Part shown: positions 1-8,065 of the stretch, in pieces
How positions within the stretch are numbered: position 1 is the first letter of the stretch
How the letters are laid out: every line of letters begins with the position of its first letter
Source: MGIIb-Q1 sp964342465
GTDB lineage: Archaea; Thermoplasmatota; Poseidoniia; Poseidoniales; Thalassarchaeaceae
Reading direction: 5' to 3'
DNA: 51,113 nucleotides
Assembly (NCBI GenBank): GCA_964342465.1
Contig: CAYFFQ010000016.1
Coordinates: forward strand, 1 to 51,113
Notes under the pieces: model-generated
Databases searched by the model: none
What the model was told of the DNA's origin: nothing
Seen by the model: the letters and a program-made list of their open reading frames with translations, nothing else
Translations under genes and position numbers: made by a program

Positions 1-106
1 GGTCCACGCTCCCGGACTTGAACCGGGGACATCCTGATGGCTGCCAATACAACCGTTGTATTCCTAAGTCTACAGTCAGGCACTCTGCCAACTGAGTTAA
101 GCGTGG
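1..106 (-). tRNA. tRNA-Tyr (GUA), intron-containing, 3' end at window edge
   Basis: On the minus strand a full cloverleaf folds: acceptor CCACGCT (106-100) pairs with AGCGTGG, with C1-G72 and discriminator A73 as expected for archaeal tRNA-Tyr. The D stem is ACTC/GAGT, the anticodon stem CCTGA/TCAGG and the T arm CCCGG-TTCAAGT-CCGGG. The anticodon GTA lies at 73-71. A 31-nt intron (69-39) sits after position 37, the canonical archaeal site. The encoded CC of the 3' CCA falls at positions 2-1 and the terminal A, if encoded, lies outside the window. It is transcribed divergently from ftsZ. Confidence 0.93.
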
Positions 107-340
107 GCAACCCGCCGACCGCCCCCTCTCATTTGACTATTTGCGTGAAGAGGAAGCCCGCCTGACCCGACAGAAGGACCCTTGTCCACATGGCATGGTA
201 TGGTTCACTTTGAAATGCGCACCAGACTTCCTTCTTGCTGATGCTTCTCTCCCAGATTCATTCGGCAGAAAATTTTCCGTTGTGGCGTCGAGGTGAGGAT
301 GAAAAATAGGGCTTTGACGGCGAGCACAGACCGACAACCG

Positions 341-348
341 TTTATACC
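341..348 (+). promoter_or_regulatory. TATA-box candidate for ftsZ
   Basis: TTTATACC lies about 55 nt upstream of the ftsZ ATG at 399, so a start of transcription near 370 would give a short leader. A purine-rich AGGTGA (384-389) ahead of the ATG could serve as ribosome-binding site. Nothing else gene-like is visible between the tRNA and ftsZ. Confidence 0.45.
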
Positions 349-398
349 CTTGAAGCAGCGAGTATCAGATTGAAGCGCATGAAAGGTGAAGTCCATGG

Positions 399-1538
399 AT
401 GGGGGGGCAGCACATGACGACAAGTGATTACAGTGGAATCGTGAACGAGTTGCGAAAAGATGTCGATACTGGGCCGGCCACGACCCTTGTCGATGATGAA
501 TTGACAGCCTATGGCGTGCCGAACCCTCGTCTGTTGATTTGTGGCTGTGGAGGCTCGGGCAACAACACGATGAACAGAATCACCCATCTCGGAGTAGAGG
601 GGGCGATAACGGTAGCCATCAACACCGACAAGCAGCACTTGGACCACACGCGAGCGATGCAGAAACTACTGGTGGGTAGACACATCACACGAGGGCTTGG
701 TGCTGGGGGTGACCCGTCCATGGGTCGTAAGTGCGCCGAGGCGGGACGGGATGTCATCTCCAAGATTGTTAACAACGCAGATTTGGTTTTCATTACCGCA
801 GGATTAGGTGGTGGAACCGGAACCGGAATCGCGCCGGTAGTGGCTGACGAAGCGAAGCGGGCCGGCGCACTGGTGGTGGCGATTGTCACCACACCATTCC
901 ATGTCGAGAGACGGCAACGGATGCAGCGCGCTCTAGAGGGTTTGGAACAATTGCGCAAGAGTTGTGACGCCGTATTGGTGTTGGACAACAACAGACTCCT
1001 TCACTATGTCCCTAATCTTCCACTCGATGAAGCCTTCAGTATAATGGACCAACTGATAGCGGAGATAGTCAAGGGAATCACCGAGACCATCACCCTCCCT
1101 TCACTCATCAACCTTGACTTCGCTGATGTGCGAACCATCATGGAGGACGGTGGGGTTACGATGATGCTTTACGGTGAATCAGACCGAGGTGCGGAAGAGG
1201 TGGTGCACGAAGCGATGAACCACCCTCTCTTGGATATCGATGTGGCGGGTGCGACAGGTGCTCTAATTCATGTCACTGGTGGGCCGTACATGACTCTCGA
1301 GGCGGCTTCACAGGTTGTTGACCTGATGACCAGCCGTATTTCTGGTGACGCCAATGTGATTTGGGGGGCGAGACAGGACCCCGGATTCGGTGACACCATC
1401 AAGGTGATGGCGATTATCACCGGAGTCGCTCGCGACCGGCTGAAGGAGGAGCAGATGAACGCCAACAAACTCGGTGAGGCGCTCGGGCTTGCGCAAGCGG
1501 ATAGTGGCAGTCGGTTCGGATTCCAGCGCTTCGATTGA
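399..1538 (+). CDS. ftsZ: Cell division GTPase FtsZ
   Basis: This tubulin-like GTPase should polymerise into the division ring at mid-cell. At 379 residues it has normal length for archaeal FtsZ. The N-terminal glycine loop GCGGSGNNT is present. The tubulin signature GGGTGTG follows in the stretch AGLGGGTGTGIAP at about residue 131. The T7 (synergy) loop reads NLDFADVRTIM near residue 240 and carries the catalytic Asp. These mark FtsZ rather than CetZ. ATG 399 has AGGTGA nine bases upstream; ATG 414 (starting MTTSDYSG) is an alternative. The C-terminal tail is short, so a partner-binding peptide is not obvious. The gene stands alone, with tRNA-Tyr divergent upstream and an intergenic repeat array downstream; T-rich tracts after the stop may terminate it. 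Confidence 0.96.
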   Translation: MGGQHMTTSDYSGIVNELRKDVDTGPATTLVDDELTAYGVPNPRLLICGCGGSGNNTMNRITHLGVEGAITVAINTDKQHLDHTRAMQKLLVGRHITRGLGAGGDPSMGRKCAEAGRDVISKIVNNADLVFITAGLGGGTGTGIAPVVADEAKRAGALVVAIVTTPFHVERRQRMQRALEGLEQLRKSCDAVLVLDNNRLLHYVPNLPLDEAFSIMDQLIAEIVKGITETITLPSLINLDFADVRTIMEDGGVTMMLYGESDRGAEEVVHEAMNHPLLDIDVAGATGALIHVTGGPYMTLEAASQVVDLMTSRISGDANVIWGARQDPGFGDTIKVMAIITGVARDRLKEEQMNANKLGEALGLAQADSGSRFGFQRFD

Positions 1539-1664
1539 ACGGATTGCGAGTGAACCGCTATGCCCCGTTTTTCATAGATTCTGCCCTCGCTTTTTCGATG
1601 TTCGATGATGAGCCGCCTCACCTACTTGCACAGGTGTTGGTAGGTTGGTACCACATCCGCCAAC

Positions 1665-1862
1665 TTGGTGTCAGGAGTCGGTGCGTTGGCGGGCCAGTTC
1701 ACACCGCTGAAACGGTTCATTTCGGTGGGGCCAGCACTCGCTGTATTGGTGTCAGGAGTCGGTGCGTTGGCGGGCCAGTTCACACCGCTGAAACGGTTCA
1801 TTTCGGTAGGGCCAGCACTCGCTGTATTGGTGTCAGGAGTCGGTGCGTTGGCGAGCCAGTTC
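1665..1862. repeat. 81-bp tandem repeat derived from the 3' end of the methyltransferase gene
   Basis: Two near-identical 81-bp units (1665-1745, 1746-1826; they differ at one G/A) are followed by a partial third copy of about 36 bp (1827-1862). The partial copy is the real 3' end of the minus-strand methyltransferase gene. Read on the minus strand, each unit repeats the last residues ELARQRTDS and the stop codon, with one synonymous GCT/GCC difference. The rest of each unit has no counterpart elsewhere in the window. The array fills the convergent spacer between ftsZ and the methyltransferase. Confidence 0.93.
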
Positions 1863-2792
1863 GCAATATTCCTCGGAGATGTCGTAGAGCACGAAATCAC
1901 GGTTGCACTGTTTGGCCGCTATGCCAGTCTGACCCGAACCACCGAAGGGGTCTAGGACCACATCTCCGGTGAATGAATACATCTCGATGCACCGACGAGG
2001 CAGTTCAACGGGAAATGGTGCTGGATGACCGACCCTCTTGGCGCTCACGGTGGGGAAGGTCCAAACGGATTTGGTCCAGTCGATGAACTCCTGTTTGCCG
2101 ATTGAATCCTCCCTGCCTTCGGCCTTCTCAGCCCGTGAGCGAGGCAACTTGTATCTCCCCTTTGAGAAGACGAGCACATACTCGTGCACATCCCGAAGTG
2201 TCGGATTTGATGCCGATTTCCATGAACCCCACGCGCATGAGACTCCAGCGCTGGCCGCCTTGTTCCAGATTATCTCACCGCGCGGAAGAAATCCGATTTC
2301 AATCATGATGTGATTGATGAAGGAAGATAGTGGAATGTACGGTTTTCTCCCCAGATTTGCCACGTTGATGCAAGCCCTTCCGCCAGGCACAAGTACACGG
2401 TAGCACTCATCAAACACCCCCCTGAGCAGGTCTAGATATTCACTCAGAGCGAGGTCATCGTCGTATGATTTTGAAGCGTTGTAGGGTGGTGATGTGACCA
2501 TCAGATGAACGGAATTGTCGGGTAGGTCGGACATGTTTCTCGAATCTCCACAGAAGACCCTGTTGCGCTTTTCGCTGGCGAGAGGATTCGCCTCTCCCCC
2601 CTCACTCTCCTTTGGAAGACCGCGATACATCGCTGCATCATAGAATTCGGACGAGTCGTGGTTCTCTCTCTTCGAGACTCCGAAACTGGAGGAGCTGGTT
2701 CCCCTTCGCTTTCTCTTCGCTGTTCGTGGGACTGCGCGCGCGTGGCGCGATTTTTCCCCAGCATTCGCTTTGCTGCTCTCTCGCTTCGGCAT
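1833..2792 (-). CDS. DNA (cytosine-N4 or adenine-N6) methyltransferase, beta class, likely orphan
   Basis: This SAM-dependent enzyme should methylate an exocyclic amino group in DNA. The catalytic motif IV reads TSPPYN and comes before motif I, DPFGGSGQTG, near the C-terminus. That order is the beta class, and SPPY is most often seen in N4-cytosine enzymes, so m4C is favoured over m6A. I chose ATG 2792 (protein MPKRESS, 319 aa). The frame stays open to 2918, but that start would leave only 12 bp to the divergent pgk gene. The first 80 or so residues are basic, low-complexity and lack catalytic motifs. No restriction endonuclease gene lies next to it, which suggests a solitary methyltransferase. 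The recognition sequence cannot be read from the sequence. Its 3' end has been tandemly duplicated. Confidence 0.9.
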   Translation of the reverse strand: MPKRESSKANAGEKSRHARAVPRTAKRKRRGTSSSSFGVSKRENHDSSEFYDAAMYRGLPKESEGGEANPLASEKRNRVFCGDSRNMSDLPDNSVHLMVTSPPYNASKSYDDDLALSEYLDLLRGVFDECYRVLVPGGRACINVANLGRKPYIPLSSFINHIMIEIGFLPRGEIIWNKAASAGVSCAWGSWKSASNPTLRDVHEYVLVFSKGRYKLPRSRAEKAEGREDSIGKQEFIDWTKSVWTFPTVSAKRVGHPAPFPVELPRRCIEMYSFTGDVVLDPFGGSGQTGIAAKQCNRDFVLYDISEEYCELARQRTDS

Positions 2793-2930
2793 CCCAGCCC
2801 CACTTGACGCGAGGTGTGCCGTTAGTCTTTGAATGGTTCGCTTAGTGGGCAATGAGGGCTGAGATTCACTGCTCCCGAGTGTTCCTAGAGGACCGTTTGG
2901 ATAAAATGCGGCCGTCAAGTCGCGGTAGCG

Positions 2931-4163
2931 ATGGGGTCGTATCCAACCCTGGACGACGCCGACCTTTCTGGCCAGACAGTTCTCGTCCGAGTTGACGTCA
3001 ATTCCCCCCTTGACCCATTCACTGGGGAGTTTCTCGACGATTCGCGGTTGCGCGCCATCATTCCGACGATGCGCCGCCTTGGCAGTTCAAAGGTGGTGCT
3101 GCTGGCGCATCAGTCGCGGCCGGGAAAATCGGACTACACCTCGATGGAGAGACATGCTGAACTTCTCACTGTTCTGCTCGGCAGAACCATCCGCTTCATT
3201 CCCGATGTATGTGGTGATGTTGCCCTCACAGCGATTCAAGAAATGGAAGATGGCGAGATGCTGTTTCTAGACAATGTTCGCGGCTGGCATGAGGAGATGA
3301 GCATGAAAAAAGCGAGCCTTGAGGAGTTGGCTGACAGTGAAATAGTTCAGAAATTATCCTCAGTTGCTGATGCCTTCGTCTTTGACGCCTTCGCCTGCGC
3401 ACACAGAAACTCACCTACGATTTCGGGCTTCGGACTGACCATCCCCTCATACGCAGGAGTGCTGATGCAAAGGGAACTACAGGCTCTCGGAGCGGCTGTG
3501 GAAGACCCCCCTCGCCCCTATGTGGTGATTCTTGGGGGTGTGAAATGTGATGATTCCTTGGACATTGCCTGCAATCTTTTGCAAAGGGGAGTTGTTGACA
3601 ACATCGTTCCTGTAGGGGTAGTCGGTAATCTCATGTTGTGGGCGGCCGGTACATCACTCGGAGAAAGCAATGAGGAATCCATAAGAGCGAGCCTCGGTGA
3701 TGCTTTCACAAGAACATGGGAGATGGCTGAGTGGATCTGTGAGAACCACTCAGAAAAACTGATTCTACCAATCGACATCGCCGTCGAAGTTGATGGCGAA
3801 CGGGTCGCCATGGGGGTCGATGAATTGCCGATTGACCACCCCATCTACGACATAGGCATCAGCAGTCTGATGCAGATGACTCCAGTGATAATGGATGCTG
3901 CATGTGTCCTCTGGAACGGGCCGGCGTCATATTTTGAAAAACCGGCGTTCGCCTTCGGCACAATTGAAATCCTCAATTCTTGTGTGGAAAGTGAGGCATT
4001 CGTCATCATCGGTGGCGGTCACACCTCCGCCTTGGTGAACCAGCGAGGTGTCTCTGAGAAGGTGAGCCACAACAGCACCGGCGGGGGTGCCTGTCTGACG
4101 TTTCTCGCCGGAAAACGAATGCCTGCTATCGATGCAATCTCAGCCGGTGGTCGCAACCGCTGA
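2931..4163 (+). CDS. pgk: Phosphoglycerate kinase
   Basis: The enzyme transfers phosphate between 1,3-bisphosphoglycerate and ADP in glycolysis/gluconeogenesis in the cytosol. At 410 residues it has archaeal PGK length. The N-terminal domain starts with TVLVRVDVNSPL, the archaeal form of the RVDFNVP substrate motif. HQSRPGK follows at about residue 63. DAFACAHRNSPTI is the usual DAFAxAHRxxAS element. The C-terminal nucleotide domain carries VLWNGPASYFE and GGGHTS, where bacterial enzymes have GGGDS. ATG 2931 lies about 30 nt after a TTTGGATAAA stretch (2895-2904) that could be a TATA element giving a near-leaderless mRNA. It is divergent from the methyltransferase and convergent with the HD-domain gene. 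Confidence 0.96.
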   Translation: MGSYPTLDDADLSGQTVLVRVDVNSPLDPFTGEFLDDSRLRAIIPTMRRLGSSKVVLLAHQSRPGKSDYTSMERHAELLTVLLGRTIRFIPDVCGDVALTAIQEMEDGEMLFLDNVRGWHEEMSMKKASLEELADSEIVQKLSSVADAFVFDAFACAHRNSPTISGFGLTIPSYAGVLMQRELQALGAAVEDPPRPYVVILGGVKCDDSLDIACNLLQRGVVDNIVPVGVVGNLMLWAAGTSLGESNEESIRASLGDAFTRTWEMAEWICENHSEKLILPIDIAVEVDGERVAMGVDELPIDHPIYDIGISSLMQMTPVIMDAACVLWNGPASYFEKPAFAFGTIEILNSCVESEAFVIIGGGHTSALVNQRGVSEKVSHNSTGGGACLTFLAGKRMPAIDAISAGGRNR

Positions 4164-4165
4164 AG

Positions 4166-4196
4166 AGCGAGTTATTTTCTCGCTACAGATATTTTT
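4166..4196. terminator. Hairpin with T-run between convergent pgk and HD-domain gene
   Basis: AGCGAG (4166-4171), a seven-base loop and CTCGCT (4179-4184) form a six-base-pair stem, followed by five Ts at 4191-4195. It sits directly after the pgk stop. Archaeal termination depends mainly on T-runs, so the stem may or may not matter. Confidence 0.45.
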
Positions 4197-4271
4197 CCGA
4201 CCTCTCCCACATTCTCCATCGCAACCACTTGCCAGCAAGGTAGGATTGGGTCCGCCGCCCTAGCCGCAGAA

Positions 4272-4799
4272 TCAGAGTCCGAGCAGACCGCGAGCGCTCG
4301 TCCCATTGACCATTCTCTCGGAAGCGGCGGTGAACTCGGAGAGGTCACACTGAAATCGCTCGGCGTAGATTTCCGCTTGTAATCCCATGTCCACTTTGTC
4401 AAGGTCGGCAACGAATCTTCCCTCAGGTGTCGTCCTCCCTTCAAACTCAAGCCACCAGTTCTGTAATTCCTCAGCCCGTGCATGACCGTGCAGTATCTTC
4501 GCCAATGCTCTCTCCTCAGACTCCCGTTTTTCTTCCCTGTCAAGACCATCATGAGGGGTTATATCTCCCACAATGACTTCCGCGAGGTCGTGAATAAGGG
4601 CAAGGGTCAACACCTTCTCTCTATCGAGGTGGTCGGGGCAGTAGAGCAGGGCGGCCAATCCCATACCCCAACAGTGTGAAGCGACGCTTTCAGGATTTTC
4701 GATGGGAAAGCGAGTCCATCCGGCGCGCACTACATCCTTGAGGCTAAGAGCGTGTTTCAACCGCTGCTTTTCGCTTTCATAAGACTCATCTTGTGACAT
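4272..4799 (-). CDS. HD-domain phosphohydrolase, YfbR/HDDC2-like (probable 5'-deoxynucleotidase)
   Basis: This 175-residue protein has the HD metal-binding pattern in the order of the HD_3/HDDC2 family: ESVASHCWGM (His42), ALIHDLAE (His70-Asp71) and ADLDKVDMGLQA (Asp132/Asp134). Relatives such as E. coli YfbR and human HDDC2 dephosphorylate deoxynucleoside 5'-monophosphates, so a nucleotide-pool role is the best guess; substrate choice cannot be seen. The length and the pattern WTRFPIENPESVASHCW fit the family well. ATG 4799 is used. The gene diverges from the M24 peptidase with a 126-bp spacer and converges on pgk. Confidence 0.87.
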   Translation of the reverse strand: MSQDESYESEKQRLKHALSLKDVVRAGWTRFPIENPESVASHCWGMGLAALLYCPDHLDREKVLTLALIHDLAEVIVGDITPHDGLDREEKRESEERALAKILHGHARAEELQNWWLEFEGRTTPEGRFVADLDKVDMGLQAEIYAERFQCDLSEFTAASERMVNGTSARGLLGL

Positions 4800-4925
4800 A
4801 TCTCCGGCCGACTCAATATCACCTATTGACTCTTCTCATCATTACTGTTGGCCAGTGGTCAGAACTTATGATTGACAGTCTGAATGAGACGAATGCATTA
4901 GGACGGGGCCACCAGTCGCTGCGGT

Positions 4926-6173
4926 ATGGAGTGGGATGTCTCGGCGATTGAGGGACCCGATGGTGCCGACTGGAGAGTTCCTGCCGATGAGTTGTCATCG
5001 CGTATGGAGGCTACCGCTGCCGCCATCAGTGAAGGCGGAATGGAGTCGATTCTCGTACACGACCCAGTGGACCTCTACTGGCTTACGGGTGGGCGTCAGA
5101 ATGGTGTTCTTCTGGTTGGTGGGGCCGAATCGTCGGTCGACTCCGTCTATTTCGTTCGTGCGTCGCGCGACCGCGCCTATTGGGAGGCTGGAGGGGGTGA
5201 AGCACCTTTTGAGGTGGCTCCTCATCCACCTACGAGGACATTGAATGAGGCAATCAAGGAGAGAGGATGCACGACGACGCCAGCGATGCAACATGGAAGG
5301 ATTCCGCATGGACAGGCGACATTCTATCACAGCATCGTCGGTGAATCCGCAGATTGCACCGCTCTTCTCTTCCAACTTCGGGAAACAAAATCACGATGGG
5401 AGTTGGACCAGATGCGAGCGAGCGGCGAGGTGAACCGATGGATGTTCGAAGCGATACTCGATGAAGGCGGCGAGGGGGTTTCGGAGATAGAACTCGCCGC
5501 CGCCGCTGACTCGGTCAGCAGGGCCGCCGGTTTCGGCGGCCACATCATGATGCGCAAATGGCCGATGAACTGCGACAGAGTGGTAATCGCAGCAGGTCAT
5601 TCGGGGGCGGTTCCATCTTATTTCGATTCCGCAGTCGGCGGATGTGGCCCTCATCCATTCGCTTCACTCGGAGCCGGTTTCCACAGAATCAAGGTGGGAG
5701 AACCCGTTCTCGTCGACATCGTTCATTGTCATCGGGGGTATGTATCAGACTGCACTAGGATGTTCAGTGTCGGACCACTCGACAGTGAATGGATGGAGAG
5801 GTTGGAAGCGATGCAGGAGGTCAGCAGAACGGTCACAACTTCCCTTGCCAAAGGAGAAACTTGTGCTACTGCCTATGAGCGCGGGGCCAAACTTGCAGGG
5901 GAAATGGGTTATTCCGACCATCTCATGGGTATGCCACCAGACCAGGCGAAGTTCTTGGGGCACTCCATCGGACTCCAGTTGGATGAGACACCGGTGGTGG
6001 CGAGAGGATTCGCAAGGCCCCTCCCTATTGGGGGAACAATGGCTATTGAGCCGAAGGTCATCTATCCGCATGGTGTGATAGGCGTCGAGGATAGTTGGGC
6101 GAGGGGTGTGGATGGCATGGAGTGTCTTACCGCAGGTGAGGCGATACCTCTGCATCAGGAATGGGACAACTGA
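4926..6173 (+). CDS. M24-family metallopeptidase (Xaa-Pro aminopeptidase/dipeptidase-like)
   Basis: This cytosolic pita-bread fold enzyme should cleave N-terminal residues from peptides, often ahead of proline. All five metal ligands of the family are present: Asp264 in VLVDIVH, Asp275 in VSDCTRMF, His346 in FLGHSIGL, Glu375 in MAIEPK and Glu389 in GVEDSW. Residues 1-150 form the creatinase-like N-terminal domain, including DPVDLYWLTGG. At 415 residues it is a normal two-domain M24B protein rather than the shorter methionine aminopeptidase. Creatinase-type hydrolases share the fold, so the substrate is uncertain. ATG 4926 follows CGGT with no clear Shine-Dalgarno; ACTTATGATT near 4865 may be the promoter. 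No signal peptide is visible. Confidence 0.9.
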   Translation: MEWDVSAIEGPDGADWRVPADELSSRMEATAAAISEGGMESILVHDPVDLYWLTGGRQNGVLLVGGAESSVDSVYFVRASRDRAYWEAGGGEAPFEVAPHPPTRTLNEAIKERGCTTTPAMQHGRIPHGQATFYHSIVGESADCTALLFQLRETKSRWELDQMRASGEVNRWMFEAILDEGGEGVSEIELAAAADSVSRAAGFGGHIMMRKWPMNCDRVVIAAGHSGAVPSYFDSAVGGCGPHPFASLGAGFHRIKVGEPVLVDIVHCHRGYVSDCTRMFSVGPLDSEWMERLEAMQEVSRTVTTSLAKGETCATAYERGAKLAGEMGYSDHLMGMPPDQAKFLGHSIGLQLDETPVVARGFARPLPIGGTMAIEPKVIYPHGVIGVEDSWARGVDGMECLTAGEAIPLHQEWDN

Positions 6174-6449
6174 CTTCTTTGCTACCCAATCACCATTTTT
6201 TCTCAGAATTTGCTCGGACAGTGATGAGCGTTATGATGTGGGTCGTCGTCGCTTGATTCACCAGCATATTTCCTCAGAATTTGGTCGCAAAGATACAGCC
6301 CTACATGCCTCATGGCAGATGGGTGAGGATTGTGTACCCCACAGTTTCACCCTCGTGGTCACGGTCTGCTCGGCGAACACCTTCACCTTCACATTGCCTC
6401 TGCCTCTCTCTGCGTAGGGTTCATTGATGAGCGATGACCCCCACCCGAT
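6174..6449. other. 276-bp spacer without recognised gene
   Basis: The sequence between the M24 peptidase and the histone-fold gene holds T-rich tracts just after the stop (ATTTTTTCTC near 6194) that could end transcription. It also holds two similar short stretches, TCAGAATTTGCTCGG (6203) and TCAGAATTTGGTCGC (6275). No convincing small ORF or RNA is seen. Confidence 0.5.
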
Positions 6450-7250
6450 ATGGCAGCCAAACCGTGGGCGGCATCGCATGTAGCGGCTGTCGCCTCAGCC
6501 TTTTCCGACCTACGGATTTCCGCTGCCGTCAAGGATGAGTTGGTCACTCTTCTGGTGGCGAAACTCGACGAAATAGTGCCGAGAATGGAGAGTGACACCC
6601 TTGCCGAGGATGCGGCGAGGAAGACGCTGGATGACCCGCATCGGACCAGATTGGGATTCAATCGGACGAAGGGGTTGATGACTGAGAGAATCGATAGAGT
6701 CGAGTCGGTTGGTGCGGCGGCGGTGTCCGCCGCCTGTGAGGAACTCGAATCATATCTACTTGAGGTGCTGCGCGCCTGTGAGACCGTATGCACCAACCAC
6801 CAGATTGGAACCATCAAGCCGCGCCACCTCACCGAAGCCCTACAGAATCTCGGCGGCTCGACCGGCGTCACGGTTGATTTACCTCATCCTTCATCGAACT
6901 CAGTAGGAGATGATGACCCTCTGAAGAGTCTTCTCGGCGGGGTGGGGGTGATGACGCCAGCGCTGATGCGCAATATGGTCAAACAGTTCGCAGGGATGAA
7001 GGTTGATAACGACGCCATCGAAGAACTGCTTGAGGTCTATTACGAGGAGGCGGCAAAACTGCAACATGAACTGAAGAATTCAGTCATCGGTGGCAATCCA
7101 GCGGAGTTCATTCCCACTTTGAAGCGGCTTGACAGTCTTGCCCAGATGGGCTGGCTGAAGAGCAATCTGAAGGATATCGGTGCCAAGGCTGCTGCATCCG
7201 GCAGCAGAACAGTTCGCATCGAATATGTGGTAGACCACGACTTCGATTGA
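6450..7250 (+). CDS. Histone-fold protein with unknown C-terminal domain
   Basis: Residues 72-134 read like an archaeal histone fold. A short first helix around MTERIDRVE is followed by a long central helix (AAAVSAACEELESYLLEVLR and onward to TNHQ). Then comes GTIKPRHLTEAL, which matches the KTIKAEDIELA strand and third helix of archaeal histones. Residues 20-60 are another helical stretch and may be a degenerate second fold. The remaining C-terminal 130 residues (LMRNMVKQFAGMKVDNDAIEEL onward) are mostly helical, acidic and not recognised. At 266 residues it is about four times the length of a classical archaeal histone, so it is more likely a chromatin- or complex-associated factor than bulk packaging protein. 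The TTG start of the next gene overlaps its TGA stop, indicating co-translation. DNA binding is inferred from fold only. Confidence 0.65.
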   Translation: MAAKPWAASHVAAVASAFSDLRISAAVKDELVTLLVAKLDEIVPRMESDTLAEDAARKTLDDPHRTRLGFNRTKGLMTERIDRVESVGAAAVSAACEELESYLLEVLRACETVCTNHQIGTIKPRHLTEALQNLGGSTGVTVDLPHPSSNSVGDDDPLKSLLGGVGVMTPALMRNMVKQFAGMKVDNDAIEELLEVYYEEAAKLQHELKNSVIGGNPAEFIPTLKRLDSLAQMGWLKSNLKDIGAKAAASGSRTVRIEYVVDHDFD

Positions 7251-7591
7251 GCGAAGATGCAAAACGATGTGACCCCCTCTCCCATCTTGAGATGGCATCC
7301 CGAAAGCAGAAGGCGGCGAGGCGCGCTCTCATCGACACACTCTCTTCATGGCAGGAGCCGCACAGCGGAGGACCACTGCATGAAAGCGGTAGCCTGAAGG
7401 CGATGATGGCTGACGAGGCTGGTGAAGTGAAACTTCGCATCCAACCTGTACGCATCCACTGCCCATGCTGCCTGTTGGACCTCATGGACCTGCGACAGAA
7501 ACTTCTCGCCCACAAACACATCGAGGGCGTCTATATTGATGTCTGCGGAGTCCCAGATCGCCATCGCTGGGTCTCCTCAGTCAACCAGTGA
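7247..7591 (+). CDS. Small conserved-looking protein with CPCC motif, function unknown
   Basis: I do not recognise a family. The protein is 114 residues from the TTG at 7247, whose TTGA overlaps the stop of the histone-fold gene, or 99 residues from ATG 7292 (MASRKQKAARRAL). The N-terminal third is basic and helical. The C-terminal half contains VRIHCPCCLLDLMDLRQKLL (Cys-Pro-Cys-Cys), then KHIEGVYIDVCGV and a final DRHRW. The clustered Cys and His residues might bind a metal. Tight coupling to the histone-fold gene suggests a shared role. Downstream a repeat array fills the spacer to the CorA gene. Confidence 0.65.
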   Translation: MSEDAKRCDPLSHLEMASRKQKAARRALIDTLSSWQEPHSGGPLHESGSLKAMMADEAGEVKLRIQPVRIHCPCCLLDLMDLRQKLLAHKHIEGVYIDVCGVPDRHRWVSSVNQ

Positions 7592-7663
7592 ACCACCAAG
7601 TATTCGGTGGAATCTACCATTTGGACACTTTGAAGCGCCCCGATATCGCCTCCCACTCAGAAC

Positions 7664-7975
7664 CAGATGGTTCAGTTATCGTCAGCATCGCGGCTACCCC
7701 CCATCTTCTGCGGGTTTCGAACCCGATGGTTCAGTTATCTTCGGCATCGCGGCTACCCCCCCATCTTCTGCGGGTTTCGAACCCGATGGTTCAGTTATCG
7801 TCAGCATCGCGCCTACCCCCATCTTCTGCGGGTTTCGAACCCGATGGTTCAGTTATCGTCAGCATCGCGGCTACCCTCCATCTTCTGCGGGGTTCGAACC
7901 TGATGGTTCAGTTATCTTCGGCATCGCGGCTACCCCCCTCTTCTGCGGGTTTCGAACCCGATGGTTCAGTCATAG
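7664..7975. repeat. Tandem array, six copies of a 58-60-bp unit
   Basis: The element GATGGTTCAGTTATC recurs at about 7666, 7725, 7785, 7843, 7902 and 7960, giving periods of 59, 60, 58, 59 and 58 bp. Unit length varies in a C homopolymer (ACCCCC), and some copies carry single substitutions. Between the copies lies CGGGTTTCGAACCCG, an inverted repeat. Read on the minus strand it is a CGGG-TTCGAAA-CCCG hairpin that resembles a tRNA T arm. The indels break any long reading frame, so it is not coding. It occupies most of the 474-bp spacer before corA. Confidence 0.95.
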
Positions 7976-8065
7976 CCGGCACAGCCACCGTCAGAACTCC
8001 CCTTTTTTTTCCCCACCCGTCTAAGTTAAGAGTGAGCGGAGTGGCCGATGCAGTGAGGGAGATGC

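Noticed and set aside
1665..1955. Plus-strand open frame across the 81-bp array (Val/Gly/Ala-rich)
   Set aside because: It exists only because 81 is a multiple of three; it overlaps the methyltransferase 3' end antisense and has no ribosome-binding site.
2793..2918. N-terminal extension of the methyltransferase to 2918
   Set aside because: It would leave 12 bp to the divergent pgk start and occupy the only space for both promoters; residues show no methyltransferase feature.
6258..6479. Minus-strand 73-residue open frame between the M24 and histone-fold genes
   Set aside because: It overlaps the start of the histone-fold gene antisense, has no Shine-Dalgarno and shows no domain-like pattern.
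7664..7975. CRISPR array
   Set aside because: The units are contiguous with no unique spacers between short repeats, unit lengths drift by homopolymer indels, and no cas genes are nearby.
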